Shown here one piece after another: positions 8,838 through 17,535 of a stretch of 64,000 nucleotides of DNA. The stretch spans positions 120,401 to 184,400 of the forward strand of contig NZ_AQWS01000001.1 in assembly GCF_000375405.1 (NCBI RefSeq), written 5' to 3'. Made by a program: the position numbers and the translations under genes. The stretch comes from Bacteroides propionicifaciens DSM 19291 = JCM 14649. Lineage in GTDB: Bacteria; Bacteroidota; Bacteroidia; Bacteroidales; Bacteroidaceae. Below the pieces are notes generated by a model that searched no databases, had not been told where the DNA came from, and saw only the letters and a program-made list of their open reading frames with translations. Position 1 is the first letter of the stretch. Each line of letters starts with the position of its first letter.

Positions 8838-8923
8838 GCCGCTATCTGACCTCAAAAAGGGCTCGGATCATACCGGATCATACCGAAAAGCTGTGGGATT
8901 TGCATATCAAGCATAGATTTTAG

Positions 8924-9163
8924 TCAAACGATGCTATAATTATTAGAAGCTTGTAAATATTGTGCTACCATGAAGACAAGATAATCATTTACATCTTGTA
9001 GGTTAATTACCTGATCATTTATATAATAGTAGAACTGGGTTTTGGATTTTAATTCAGCTGTTTTAAGCTCTCTAAGAATATTGTCTATAAAAGAAGTAGA
9101 CTTAAATAAGTGTTTTGAGTATATTTGACTTTCGTATAATTTTCGACCTATAATTGAGATAAA
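8924..9163 (-). pseudogene. Eroded coding remnant without a start codon
   Basis: On the minus strand a frame stays open for 79 codons from 9163 to a TGA at 8924, with no usable start. It has protein-like composition (for example SFIDNILRELKTAELKSKTQ, then YYYINDQVINLQDVNDYLVF). A TAG stop immediately precedes it at 9164-9166. It lies between a tRNA gene and the men operon and looks like the 3' end of a decayed gene. I do not recognise the family. A chance open frame in AT-rich DNA is possible but less likely given the regular mix of charged and hydrophobic residues. Confidence 0.4.
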
Positions 9164-9305
9164 CTAAAAGTTGATTTAACCGACCTTCCTGTATTTCTTA
9201 GTAAATTCATACGAATCGACTAGAGAATAACTTATCAAACACGATATACTTAAACAGTTTTATTGATTGCTAGATAAAGGAGTAGAAGGTAAAAAAACAG
9301 ATTAC

Positions 9306-10538
9306 ATGGATTATAAGTTATTAGTTCTAGATGTAGATGGAACATTACTTACCGATGAAGGAAAAATAGGTAAGCGTACACTTACCGCACTAAGAAAAGT
9401 TCAACAAACAGGAGTTACAATTGTCTTGGCTTCGGGTCGTCCACTTCATGGTTTGTTACCTATAGCTGAAAAGCTAGATCTAGATAAATACGGTGGCTAT
9501 ATCTTAGCCTATAATGGTGCACAGATCATAGATGTCCCCACTAAAAAAGTGTTGCTATCACAGACTATTGAACAAGAGTCAATACCTTTCTTAGAGAAAG
9601 AAGCCAATAAACATGGCGTAGCTATTTTTACTTATAATGATAGTGAGGTTTTAACTAACGATGCTAAGAACCCCTATATACTAAGAGAAGCTGCAATTAA
9701 CAACATGAAGGTTAGAGAGGTTAAGCCTCTAGCTTCAGCAGTAAATTTTAATCCCTATAAATGTATTTTAGTCAATGACGATGTTCAAGAGATTGAGCAG
9801 CTCGAAGAAGAAATTAAAATGCGTCTTGATGGGGTGATGAATGTCTTTCAAACAGAGCCCTACTTCTTGGAGGTAGTTCCTAAATTAATTGATAAAGCCA
9901 ATGCACTAGGTGTGCTTTTAGAGACCTTTAGCATTGATGCAAAACAAATTATTGTAATAGGTAATGGGAAAGCCGATTACTCTATGATCCAAATGGCTGG
10001 CTTAGGGGTAGCAATGGGTAATGCAATAGATTCGGTTAAGCGTTGTGCCGATGTTATTACTAAAGATAATAACGAAGATGGTATTGCTTTAATTCTTGAA
10101 GAATATATACTTTCTCAAATTACCGCTGCTGATATTGACCTCGAGTTACTCAATAAACGTGGCAAACATGCTTTGATGGGTAACTTAGGTATTCAATACA
10201 CTTATGCTGATGCTGGACGTATTGAGGCTACTATGCCTGTCGACGAGCGTACTCGTCAACCTTTCGGTATACTACACGGAGGTGCTACATTAGCATTGGC
10301 CGAGACAATAGCGGGATTAGGCTCTATGATTATGGTAGAAGCTGATGAGTTTGTTGTAGGTATGCAGGTCAGTGGAAATCATATTTCTTCGGCACATGAA
10401 GGCGATACGGTAAGAGCCGTAGCCACTATTATTCATAAGGGACGTTCATCCCATGTATGGAATATTGATGTGTTTACCTCGACCGACAAATTGGTCTCTT
10501 CAATCCGTGTTATGAATAGTATTTTAAAGAAAAGATGA
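9306..10538 (+). CDS. menI: HAD phosphatase-hotdog thioesterase fusion, probable DHNA-CoA thioesterase MenI
   Basis: Fusion of a Cof-type HAD domain (about residues 1-270) and a PaaI-like hotdog thioesterase (about 285-410). The hotdog part has the HGGATLALAETIAG active-site helix with the catalytic glutamate. Such fusions are known from menaquinone loci of Bacteroides and Porphyromonas, where the hotdog domain hydrolyses 1,4-dihydroxy-2-naphthoyl-CoA. HAD motif I is intact (DVDGT), but motif IV reads GNGKAD where GDGxND is expected, so phosphatase activity may be weak or lost. The ATG at 9306 directly precedes DYKLLVLDVDG; an in-frame TTG at 9267 is rejected. It overlaps menF by 4 nt and leads the men operon. 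Confidence 0.88.
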   Translation: MDYKLLVLDVDGTLLTDEGKIGKRTLTALRKVQQTGVTIVLASGRPLHGLLPIAEKLDLDKYGGYILAYNGAQIIDVPTKKVLLSQTIEQESIPFLEKEANKHGVAIFTYNDSEVLTNDAKNPYILREAAINNMKVREVKPLASAVNFNPYKCILVNDDVQEIEQLEEEIKMRLDGVMNVFQTEPYFLEVVPKLIDKANALGVLLETFSIDAKQIIVIGNGKADYSMIQMAGLGVAMGNAIDSVKRCADVITKDNNEDGIALILEEYILSQITAADIDLELLNKRGKHALMGNLGIQYTYADAGRIEATMPVDERTRQPFGILHGGATLALAETIAGLGSMIMVEADEFVVGMQVSGNHISSAHEGDTVRAVATIIHKGRSSHVWNIDVFTSTDKLVSSIRVMNSILKKR

Positions 10539-11641
10539 TTCAATTTAGTCAAGAACAGCTAACCGCACTTGATCAGTTAATAAAAAAGAACTTAGCATTT
10601 GTTATTTATAAAATGCCACTTCAAGTGACGTGGCATTTTATAATGCAAGCTGATACACCGGTAGAAGAGTTTACAGATTTGTCTAGCTTAAATACTAAAT
10701 CAGGTTATGTTATAGCGCCTTTTGAGCCGACTACAACTTATCCTATTTTGCTACTTACTCCTGATAGAGATACTATTCCCAGTCTAAAAGAATTAAAAGG
10801 TTTCGAATCTTTAAATTCGACAGAGGCAGATCAAGAAAAAGTTGTAACGGACCAGATGTTTGACTCGTACAGTTCGAGCTTCGAAAAGTTTATGGACCCA
10901 CTTCGCCGAGGTGAAGCCAAAAAACTAGTCTTGTCTCGCCGTGATGTGATAGAGCGTGAACAAGGTATGTCGCTAGGTAAAGCCTTCGAGCAGGCTTGTT
11001 TAACGAATCCTAATGCTTATGTTTATCTGCTTCATACCAATCGTACTGGCACTTGGCTAGGAAGTACGCCCGAAGTAATTCTTTCGGGCAATAAATCGAA
11101 GTGGCAGACCGTAGCTTTAGCAGGAACAAAACCTATCATCTGTGGAGTCCAACAACCCTGGGATGCCAAAAATAAGTTAGAGCAAGCATTTGTGTCCGAC
11201 TATGTCAAACATCAACTTCAAAAGTTTGGTGCTAACCCCCAGGAAACTGGTCCTATTGATATATCTGCAGGTAAAGTAACCCATTTGGTTTCTCATTTTA
11301 ATTTTGAGCTCGAAGATCGTAGTAAGCTAGGTGATTTACTACATTTATTGCACCCAACCCCTGCAGTCTGTGGTACGCCTAAGGCTTATGCTTTTCGATT
11401 TATCACCCAAAAAGAACCTCAGAGTCGTAAGTATTATTCAGGCTTTATAGGTGCTTTAGACCCCGAAGGGCAGACTAACTTATATGTTAACTTACGTTGT
11501 ATGCAGATTAGTAAAAAATATTGTACGTTGTATGCTGGTGGTGGCTTACTCTTAACCTCGAAGCTTGAGGAGGAGTGGAGCGAAACCGAAAACAAAATGC
11601 AAACTATGAAAGCACTGTTGGGTGCCAAAAAGATTTCTTAA
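10535..11641 (+). CDS. menF: Isochorismate synthase
   Basis: Converts chorismate to isochorismate, the first committed step of menaquinone synthesis. The protein has 368 residues and the chorismate-binding core: KKLVLSRRDVIE, VALAGTKP, HLVSHFNFEL, LHPTPAVCGTPK, YYSGFIGALD, then YAGGGLLL and the Mg2+ motif EWSETENKM. It is shorter than E. coli MenF at the N-terminus, which is usual for Bacteroidetes. Translation is coupled to menI (ATG inside its stop region), and menD follows after 12 nt. Confidence 0.95.
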   Translation: MIQFSQEQLTALDQLIKKNLAFVIYKMPLQVTWHFIMQADTPVEEFTDLSSLNTKSGYVIAPFEPTTTYPILLLTPDRDTIPSLKELKGFESLNSTEADQEKVVTDQMFDSYSSSFEKFMDPLRRGEAKKLVLSRRDVIEREQGMSLGKAFEQACLTNPNAYVYLLHTNRTGTWLGSTPEVILSGNKSKWQTVALAGTKPIICGVQQPWDAKNKLEQAFVSDYVKHQLQKFGANPQETGPIDISAGKVTHLVSHFNFELEDRSKLGDLLHLLHPTPAVCGTPKAYAFRFITQKEPQSRKYYSGFIGALDPEGQTNLYVNLRCMQISKKYCTLYAGGGLLLTSKLEEEWSETENKMQTMKALLGAKKIS

Positions 11642-11653
11642 ATATAGAAGCTT

Positions 11654-13321
11654 ATGTATTCAGATAAAAGAAATATTCAAGAACTTGTGGCGCTACTTAT
11701 AGCCCATAATGTAAGGAAAATCGTATTGTGCCCTGGTAGTCGCAATGCACCGATTGTACAGACCTTGGTTAATCACCCCTATTTTAATTGTACTGCTGCC
11801 ACTGACGAACGCAGTGCTGCCTACATTGCACTTGGCTTAGCACTCAATGGTGGTGAACCTGCTGCAGTTTGTTGTACCTCGGGCACAGCTTTGCTCAATT
11901 TGCATCCTGCAGTAGCTGAAGCTTTCTATCAGCAAGTTCCCTTGGTTGTTATTTCGGCAGACAGACCAGCTGAGTGGATTGGTCAAATGGATGGGCAAAC
12001 GGTTCCTCAACCCGATGCTTTTAAGTCGCTAGTTAAATATGCTGTAAATCTTCCTGATGTTCGCACCGATAGTGATTTATGGTATTGCAATCGACTAATA
12101 AATGAGGCTTTATTGGCGCTTTATCATCACGGTAGGGGTCCCGTACATATTAATGTGCCTATATCGGAGCCTCTATTCGAGTTCAACACTACAGAACTCC
12201 CCCAAGTACGTGTTATTCGCCGATACGATGGACTCAATATTTATAATCAATCCTACGATGAGCTTTTTGAACGTTTAAACAGTTACGATAAACGCATGAT
12301 GATTGCTGGACAACAGATGATGATCTATATGTTTGATAAACCAGTAGCTCGTGCTTTAAATAAAAACTTTGTTTGGTTGACTGAGTATCTTGGTAATAAA
12401 ACTACGGGTGGAACAGCCATCCAAAACTTTGATACCATACTCTATTCACTCCACGATAAAGAGAAAGAACGTTACCGTCCTGAACTGGTAATCACTTATG
12501 GCGGACACATCGTTTCTAAAAGGCTTAAGCAATACTTGCGAGAGAATCCTCCTAAAGAGCATTGGCATGTAGCCGCTGATGGAAAAGTTGTCGATTTGTT
12601 TGGGGTGCTAACTACCGTAATTGAGATGACTCCTTTTGAGTTCCTTGACCGAATTGCTCCACATATCGAAAAAGTTAAGGGAGAGTATAATCAGTTATGG
12701 GAAAGTAAATCAAACTCCTTGGTTCAACCCGAATTATCTTATTCAAGCATGGGAGTTGTGGGTCAAATCATTGGTAATTTACCTATCCCTTCGGCTCTTC
12801 ATTTGGCCAATAGTTCGGTTGTTCGGTATGCCCAACTCTTTAAACTATCTCACGAAGTTGAGGTGTGTTGCAATCGGGGGACCAACGGAATCGAAGGATC
12901 ACTCTCAACAGCCATAGGTTATGCCATGGCTTCGGACAAACTCAATTTCTGCTTAATAGGCGATTTGAGTTTCTTTTACGATATGAATGCTATTTGGAGT
13001 AGCAATTTCGGCTCAAACTTTAGAATACTTCTGCTCAACAACAGTGGTGGTGAAATATTCAAGGGGTTACCTATGAACTTGACGGGTAATGCCGAGCGTT
13101 TTGTCAGGGCAACTCACAGTACACGTGCTGAAGGATGGGCAAAAGAGAGAGGATTCAATTATCTATCTGCTACGAATCAAGAAGAATTAAACGATGTCTT
13201 GGTTGAGTTTCTCAATCCAGAGGTGAGCTTGGTTAAACCCATGTTCCTCGAAGTGTTTACAGATACTGACCAAGATATTTTAGAATATAAATCATACTAT
13301 CATTCATTAAAAAACAAATAA
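11654..13321 (+). CDS. menD: SEPHCHC synthase (MenD)
   Basis: ThDP-dependent 2-succinyl-5-enolpyruvyl-6-hydroxy-3-cyclohexene-1-carboxylate synthase, joining isochorismate and 2-oxoglutarate. The 555 residues contain the N-terminal pyrimidine domain (CPGSRNAPI, then [14 protein letters not shown]), a middle domain, and a C-terminal PP domain with the ThDP/Mg2+ motif [13 protein letters not shown]...NNSGGEIF. It lies between menF and menB with spacings of 12 and 5 nt. Confidence 0.97.
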   Translation: MYSDKRNIQELVALLIAHNVRKIVLCPGSRNAPIVQTLVNHPYFNCTAATDERSAAYIALGLALNGGEPAAVCCTSGTALLNLHPAVAEAFYQQVPLVVISADRPAEWIGQMDGQTVPQPDAFKSLVKYAVNLPDVRTDSDLWYCNRLINEALLALYHHGRGPVHINVPISEPLFEFNTTELPQVRVIRRYDGLNIYNQSYDELFERLNSYDKRMMIAGQQMMIYMFDKPVARALNKNFVWLTEYLGNKTTGGTAIQNFDTILYSLHDKEKERYRPELVITYGGHIVSKRLKQYLRENPPKEHWHVAADGKVVDLFGVLTTVIEMTPFEFLDRIAPHIEKVKGEYNQLWESKSNSLVQPELSYSSMGVVGQIIGNLPIPSALHLANSSVVRYAQLFKLSHEVEVCCNRGTNGIEGSLSTAIGYAMASDKLNFCLIGDLSFFYDMNAIWSSNFGSNFRILLLNNSGGEIFKGLPMNLTGNAERFVRATHSTRAEGWAKERGFNYLSATNQEELNDVLVEFLNPEVSLVKPMFLEVFTDTDQDILEYKSYYHSLKNK

Positions 13322-13326
13322 TAGAT

Positions 13327-14151
13327 ATGTCGACAAAAAGAGAATGGAAAACTATTAAAGGTTACGAAGATATACTTTTTGAATTTTACAACGGTATAGC
13401 TCGTATTACTATAAATCGCGAACAAGTGCGTAACGCTTTTACTCCTCAAACAACAGGTGAAATGAGCGATGCTATGAGCATCTGTCGTGAAGAAGCTTCT
13501 ATACGTGTTGTGGTTATAACAGGAGCTGGAGATAAAGCATTCTGCTCAGGTGGCGATCAGAATGCCAAAGGCTTTGGTGGTTATATTGGTAAAGATGGTG
13601 TAGCTCGCCTAAGTGTACTTGATGTACAAAAACAAATTCGCTCTATCCCTAAACCTGTAATTGCAGCTGTTAATGGCTTTGCTATTGGTGGTGGTCATGT
13701 ACTTCATGTTGTTTGCGACCTTTCGATTGCTTCGGAAAATGCAATATTCGGTCAAACTGGTCCTCGTGTAGGTAGTTTTGATGCTGGTTTTGGATCTTCT
13801 TATTTGGCTCGTGTTGTGGGTCAAAAGAAAGCACGTGAAATTTGGTTCCTTTGTCGTCAGTACAATGCTCAAGAAGCTTTAGATATGGGCTTGGTTAACA
13901 CTGTTGTGCCATTAGATCAATTAGAAGAGGAATATGTGAAATGGGCTGAAGAGATGATGTTGCTGAGTCCTATTGCCTTGCGCATGATTAAGGCAGGTCT
14001 TAATGCTGAACTTGATGGTCAGGCAGGTATTCAGGAACTGGCTGGTGATGCTACTATGTTGTACTATATGACAGAAGAAGCTCAAGAAGGAAAGAAAGCT
14101 TTTTTAGAAAAACGTAAACCAAACTTTGACAAGTACCCTAAATTTCCTTAA
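13327..14151 (+). CDS. menB: 1,4-dihydroxy-2-naphthoyl-CoA synthase
   Basis: Crotonase-fold enzyme that cyclises o-succinylbenzoyl-CoA to DHNA-CoA. The 274 residues show the MenB-specific series: [32 protein letters not shown] (oxyanion hole) and [18 protein letters not shown] with the catalytic aspartate region. The C-terminus [13 protein letters not shown] is strongly conserved in the family. The product is the substrate for the MenI domain encoded at the head of this operon. Confidence 0.97.
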   Translation: MSTKREWKTIKGYEDILFEFYNGIARITINREQVRNAFTPQTTGEMSDAMSICREEASIRVVVITGAGDKAFCSGGDQNAKGFGGYIGKDGVARLSVLDVQKQIRSIPKPVIAAVNGFAIGGGHVLHVVCDLSIASENAIFGQTGPRVGSFDAGFGSSYLARVVGQKKAREIWFLCRQYNAQEALDMGLVNTVVPLDQLEEEYVKWAEEMMLLSPIALRMIKAGLNAELDGQAGIQELAGDATMLYYMTEEAQEGKKAFLEKRKPNFDKYPKFP

Positions 14152-14183
14152 ATTGGCTTTTTCACGATTAAAGCTAATATATA

Positions 14184-15236
14184 ATGTCAATTAAAATAGA
14201 TATTATTCCGCGCTTGCTTCATTTTAAGCATCCTGCAGGAACTTCTAGAGGAGTATATTCTACACGGAAAGTGTGGTATATACTCCTTTCATATCAGTCA
14301 GATACCTCTTTGTTTGGTATCGGTGAATGTGCACCGCTTCCCGACTTAAGCTGTGATTATTCTGATCAGTACGAAAGCATCTTGAAGAATTTCGCAAAAG
14401 AGTTTAGTCTAAACAATAAGATTGACTGGGAGACCCTACGGAATTATCCCTCTATGCTGTTTGGTTTTGAAACTGCTGTTCAGCATTACCAACGGCAATC
14501 CCTTCAGCTCTGGGATACTCCTTTTGCTAAGGGGCAAGAGGGTATACCGATCAATGGACTCGTTTGGATGGGAGGCTTAGATTTTATGCAGCACCAGATA
14601 GAGACTAAAATAGCTGATGGTTTCAGACTAATTAAACTAAAGATTGGTTCGATTGACTTTGAACATGAGATTGATCTGATTAAGCAAATTCGTGCTCAGT
14701 TTAGTTCAGAACAGATTCAGATACGTGTAGATGCTAATGGAGCTTTCTCGGCTACTGATGCCCTTATGAAACTTGAACAACTCGCTAAATATGATATTCA
14801 TTCGATAGAGCAGCCTATAGCGGCAAACCAATGGGATGAGATGGCCAAATTGGCTAAGGTCACACCACTTCCCATAGCACTCGATGAAGAACTAATTGGA
14901 GTGAATACACTTGCTGGGAAAAAAGAACTACTAGATGCCATCATGCCTCAGTACATTATTCTTAAACCTTCTTTACACGGTGGTATTGTTGGTTGTGAAG
15001 AGTGGATTCGTGAAGCTGAGGCTCGTAAGATTGGATGGTGGGTTACCTCAGCACTAGAGTCGAACATAGGTTTAAATGCTCTTGCACAATGGACAGCAAC
15101 TCTTAATCCTGTTGTTCCGCAAGGATTGGGTACAGGACTGCTTTATTCCGATAATATTGATTTGCCTTTAGAAATCCGTGAAGATTATCTTTGGTTTAAT
15201 CCCAATCGTATGGTGACTATTGATTTTGACTTATGA
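14184..15236 (+). CDS. menC: o-Succinylbenzoate synthase
   Basis: Enolase-superfamily dehydratase making o-succinylbenzoate from SHCHC. The 350 residues include the catalytic KLKIG (second-shell and base lysines), metal ligands in VDANGAF, SIEQPI and ALDEEL, and the second lysine in ILKPSLHGG. It overlaps menE by 4 nt. The operon lacks an evident menH, so the step producing SHCHC is not accounted for in this window. Confidence 0.94.
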   Translation: MSIKIDIIPRLLHFKHPAGTSRGVYSTRKVWYILLSYQSDTSLFGIGECAPLPDLSCDYSDQYESILKNFAKEFSLNNKIDWETLRNYPSMLFGFETAVQHYQRQSLQLWDTPFAKGQEGIPINGLVWMGGLDFMQHQIETKIADGFRLIKLKIGSIDFEHEIDLIKQIRAQFSSEQIQIRVDANGAFSATDALMKLEQLAKYDIHSIEQPIAANQWDEMAKLAKVTPLPIALDEELIGVNTLAGKKELLDAIMPQYIILKPSLHGGIVGCEEWIREAEARKIGWWVTSALESNIGLNALAQWTATLNPVVPQGLGTGLLYSDNIDLPLEIREDYLWFNPNRMVTIDFDL

Positions 15237-16324
15237 TGCAAAGGATACGGCTTAATGGTGAACTGTATTCACCCACCAATTTAGCTTGCTTTGTTGCAAC
15301 AGCTAAAAGTCCTAAAGAGCAGGAATTCTATCAAGAAATCTGCTCTTTTTTGAGTGAATGGTTTGATTCAAAGCAAACTGTTCGTGTTCAAACATCTGGT
15401 TCAACGGGGCGGCCAAAAGCTTTAGAGGTTCGCAAAACACATATGCAAAACAGTGCCAAGCTTACTTGTACTTACTTTGGTCTAAAGCCTGACGACTCGG
15501 CTCTTCTATGTATGCCTGTGAGGTATATTGCTGGCAAAATGATGCTTGTACGTGCTGTTGTTTGCAGACTCTCACTATGGGTAGCTCCTCCAACAAGTCA
15601 CCCTTTGATAAACTTTGATGGTTATTTAAGCTTTGCTGCAATGGTGCCTATGCAGGTTTACAATTCTATGCAAACAACGTTGGAACTTATCCGACTAAAA
15701 CAAATTAAGACATTGCTTATCGGTGGGGGTGCTATTGATAAAGCCTTGGAAGAAGATTTGGCTCTGTTTCCTGGTGGAGTTTATTCGAGCTATGGTATGA
15801 CGGAAACTGTTTCTCATATTGCTATTCGTCAGCTTAATGGAGCTAATCGTTCGGCTTACTATACGGCTTTACCCGAAGTTGAATTGTCTCAATTGGCTAC
15901 TGGTGCTCTTATTATTTGGGCTCCTTTGGTATGTGAAGAGCGACTTACTACCAATGATCTTGTGGCTTTTGATGCTTGTGGGAGATTTAAAATACTCGGT
16001 AGAATTGATAATGTAATCAATAGCGGTGGCATAAAGCTTCAGGCTGAAGAAATAGAAGAAAAACTCAAAAACTTAATTCCTTCTCCGTATGTTATAACTA
16101 GTGTTAGTGACGCTATTCTGGGCGAATCGGTTACTCTTCTAATTGCTGGTAAGAGAGTAGACGTAACAAATCTACAGGATCAAATAAGGGAAGTACTGAC
16201 AAGTTACGAATTGCCTAAGTATATCTTTTATACAGATACAATCCCAATGACACTCTCCCAAAAGATTCAAAGAGCAGCATGTAAGAAAATTGCACATGAA
16301 CTATATAATCAAGAACTTAAATAA
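15233..16324 (+). CDS. menE: o-Succinylbenzoate-CoA ligase
   Basis: Acyl-adenylate-forming ligase of the menaquinone pathway. The AMP/phosphate loop TSGSTGRPKAL is near residue 56. SSYGMTETVSHI (the YGMTE motif), GRIDNVINSGGIKLQAEEIE and the C-terminal QKIQRAA lysine region follow. At 363 residues it is compact compared with about 450-490 in Bacillus and E. coli enzymes, as is common in Bacteroidetes. It has two adjacent ATGs at 15233 and 15236. The stop codon overlaps the ATG of the next gene, indicating coupling. Confidence 0.93.
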   Translation: MMQRIRLNGELYSPTNLACFVATAKSPKEQEFYQEICSFLSEWFDSKQTVRVQTSGSTGRPKALEVRKTHMQNSAKLTCTYFGLKPDDSALLCMPVRYIAGKMMLVRAVVCRLSLWVAPPTSHPLINFDGYLSFAAMVPMQVYNSMQTTLELIRLKQIKTLLIGGGAIDKALEEDLALFPGGVYSSYGMTETVSHIAIRQLNGANRSAYYTALPEVELSQLATGALIIWAPLVCEERLTTNDLVAFDACGRFKILGRIDNVINSGGIKLQAEEIEEKLKNLIPSPYVITSVSDAILGESVTLLIAGKRVDVTNLQDQIREVLTSYELPKYIFYTDTIPMTLSQKIQRAACKKIAHELYNQELK

Positions 16325-16785
16325 TGACATCGACTATTCATCTAAACGAACATAATAAACAAGAATATCCACCGATGCATACAGCGGAACATCTGCTAAA
16401 TGCCACAATGGTAAAATTATACGGTTGCCCTCGATCAAAAAACGCACATATTGAGCGCAAGAAAAGTAAATGCGATTATATATTGCCTAAGGCACCATCT
16501 GAAACTGAGATTCGTGAAATAGAACGCTTGGTTAACCAAGCAATTCAAGCCAAGCTCGATGTGTTCGAAAGCTTTATTCCTAAAGATGAGGCCGAAGGCT
16601 TGGTTGATTTGAGTAAACTTCCCGATGAGGCTTCAAATCTTTTGCGTATTATCCGTATAGGTGATTACGATACCTGTGCTTGTATTGGTGCTCACGTATC
16701 GAATACTAGTGAAATAGGAGAGTTTATTATCTCTTCGCACTCATATACTGACGGAGTTCTTAGACTTCGCTTTAAACTTAAATAA
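16324..16785 (+). CDS. AlaX-like tRNA-editing (threonyl/alanyl tRNA synthetase SAD domain) protein
   Basis: Free-standing editing domain related to the second additional domain of ThrRS and AlaRS, which deacylates mischarged tRNA. The 153 residues carry the zinc/catalytic motifs HTAEHLL near residue 19 and DTCACIGAHV near residue 120, that is, HxxxH and CxxxH. The gene overlaps the menE stop (TAATG), so it is translated with the men operon despite an unrelated function. Substrate tRNA (Ala or Thr) is not determinable by eye. Confidence 0.8.
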   Translation: MTSTIHLNEHNKQEYPPMHTAEHLLNATMVKLYGCPRSKNAHIERKKSKCDYILPKAPSETEIREIERLVNQAIQAKLDVFESFIPKDEAEGLVDLSKLPDEASNLLRIIRIGDYDTCACIGAHVSNTSEIGEFIISSHSYTDGVLRLRFKLK

Positions 16786-16794
16786 ATTACGACC

Positions 16795-17499
16795 ATGAAG
16801 AAAGTCTTTACTTATACTTTGCTCTTTTTGAGCTTAGGCTTATTTGCCTCTTGTTGGAACAAATCCAGCAAAGCTTCCGACTCTGATGCTAAAGATTCCT
16901 CTTTAGTTCAGCCTGATGTAATTTATCCTACCACTCCATCGCAGGAGGGAGGTGACCACCAAGCTACGGGGTCAGCAGAGATGATTTCTAGTAAGTCTAA
17001 AGAGGTCTTACTCTTTGATGCCCCGTTGCCTGCTCGATACGTTCAAAGTTCGGCTCGTCAGCTCCTACAAGATAAAACATTGAAGCTCGGTAATGGTGAT
17101 GAGGGTTCAGTGTTGCTAGGGCTAGATCATCCCAATGGGGTGCGTGTACTGGCTCAGCGTAATGGTATTGGTCAAAACCTAATTAACGATGTCCCCGATG
17201 ATTATTTCTTTGATGATTATGGTGATTTGAACCCTGCTTTTAGTGTTGAAGTGGCGTTACTAGATGTTAATAAAGACAATAGTTCTGAGATTGCTGTAGC
17301 AGTTGGTAAACCAGGAGATCGTATTGACCTCTCTTTATTTGCCCTACAAAAGACTCCTAATGGTGCGTTTGTATACCTAGGGACTATTCAGAGTAAATCG
17401 GTTATAACATTCGCTGATGGGGTATTTAGGGCTACAGCTAAAGATAATAGCAAGTTAACTTATAAGCTTCAGGATAATAAATTGGTTTTGGTGCATTAA
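16795..17499 (+). CDS. Putative lipoprotein of unknown function
   Basis: Protein of 234 residues with a signal peptide and lipobox LFASC (cysteine near residue 20). A Ser/Asp-rich linker (about 25-70) follows, then a beta-rich domain containing VEVALLDVNKDNSSEIAVAVG, which resembles an FG-GAP/VCBS calcium-binding loop (DVNKDNSSE). It begins 9 nt after the AlaX-like gene and ends the men transcript. I do not recognise a named family. Confidence 0.7.
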   Translation: MKKVFTYTLLFLSLGLFASCWNKSSKASDSDAKDSSLVQPDVIYPTTPSQEGGDHQATGSAEMISSKSKEVLLFDAPLPARYVQSSARQLLQDKTLKLGNGDEGSVLLGLDHPNGVRVLAQRNGIGQNLINDVPDDYFFDDYGDLNPAFSVEVALLDVNKDNSSEIAVAVGKPGDRIDLSLFALQKTPNGAFVYLGTIQSKSVITFADGVFRATAKDNSKLTYKLQDNKLVLVH

Positions 17500-17500
17500 G

Positions 17501-17535
17501 TGTTAGCTTATTCATAATAAAACAAGAAAGCTAAT
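17501..17535. terminator. Short convergent hairpin between the men operon and the MFS gene
   Basis: GTTAGCTT pairs with AAGCTAAT across a 15-nt AT-rich loop between two convergent genes. The stem is short, and the U-tracts are poor. Confidence 0.35.

Noticed and set aside
8725..9170. Intact integrative element at tRNA-Thr
   Set aside because: No repeat of the tRNA 3' end downstream, no integrase and only one eroded frame; at most a scar.
9267..9305. TTG start adding 13 residues to the MenI fusion
   Set aside because: The added residues are not protein-like, and the ATG at 9306 immediately precedes the HAD motif I strand.
12636..12917. Open frame overlapping menD
   Set aside because: It lies wholly inside menD in another frame and has no family-like sequence.
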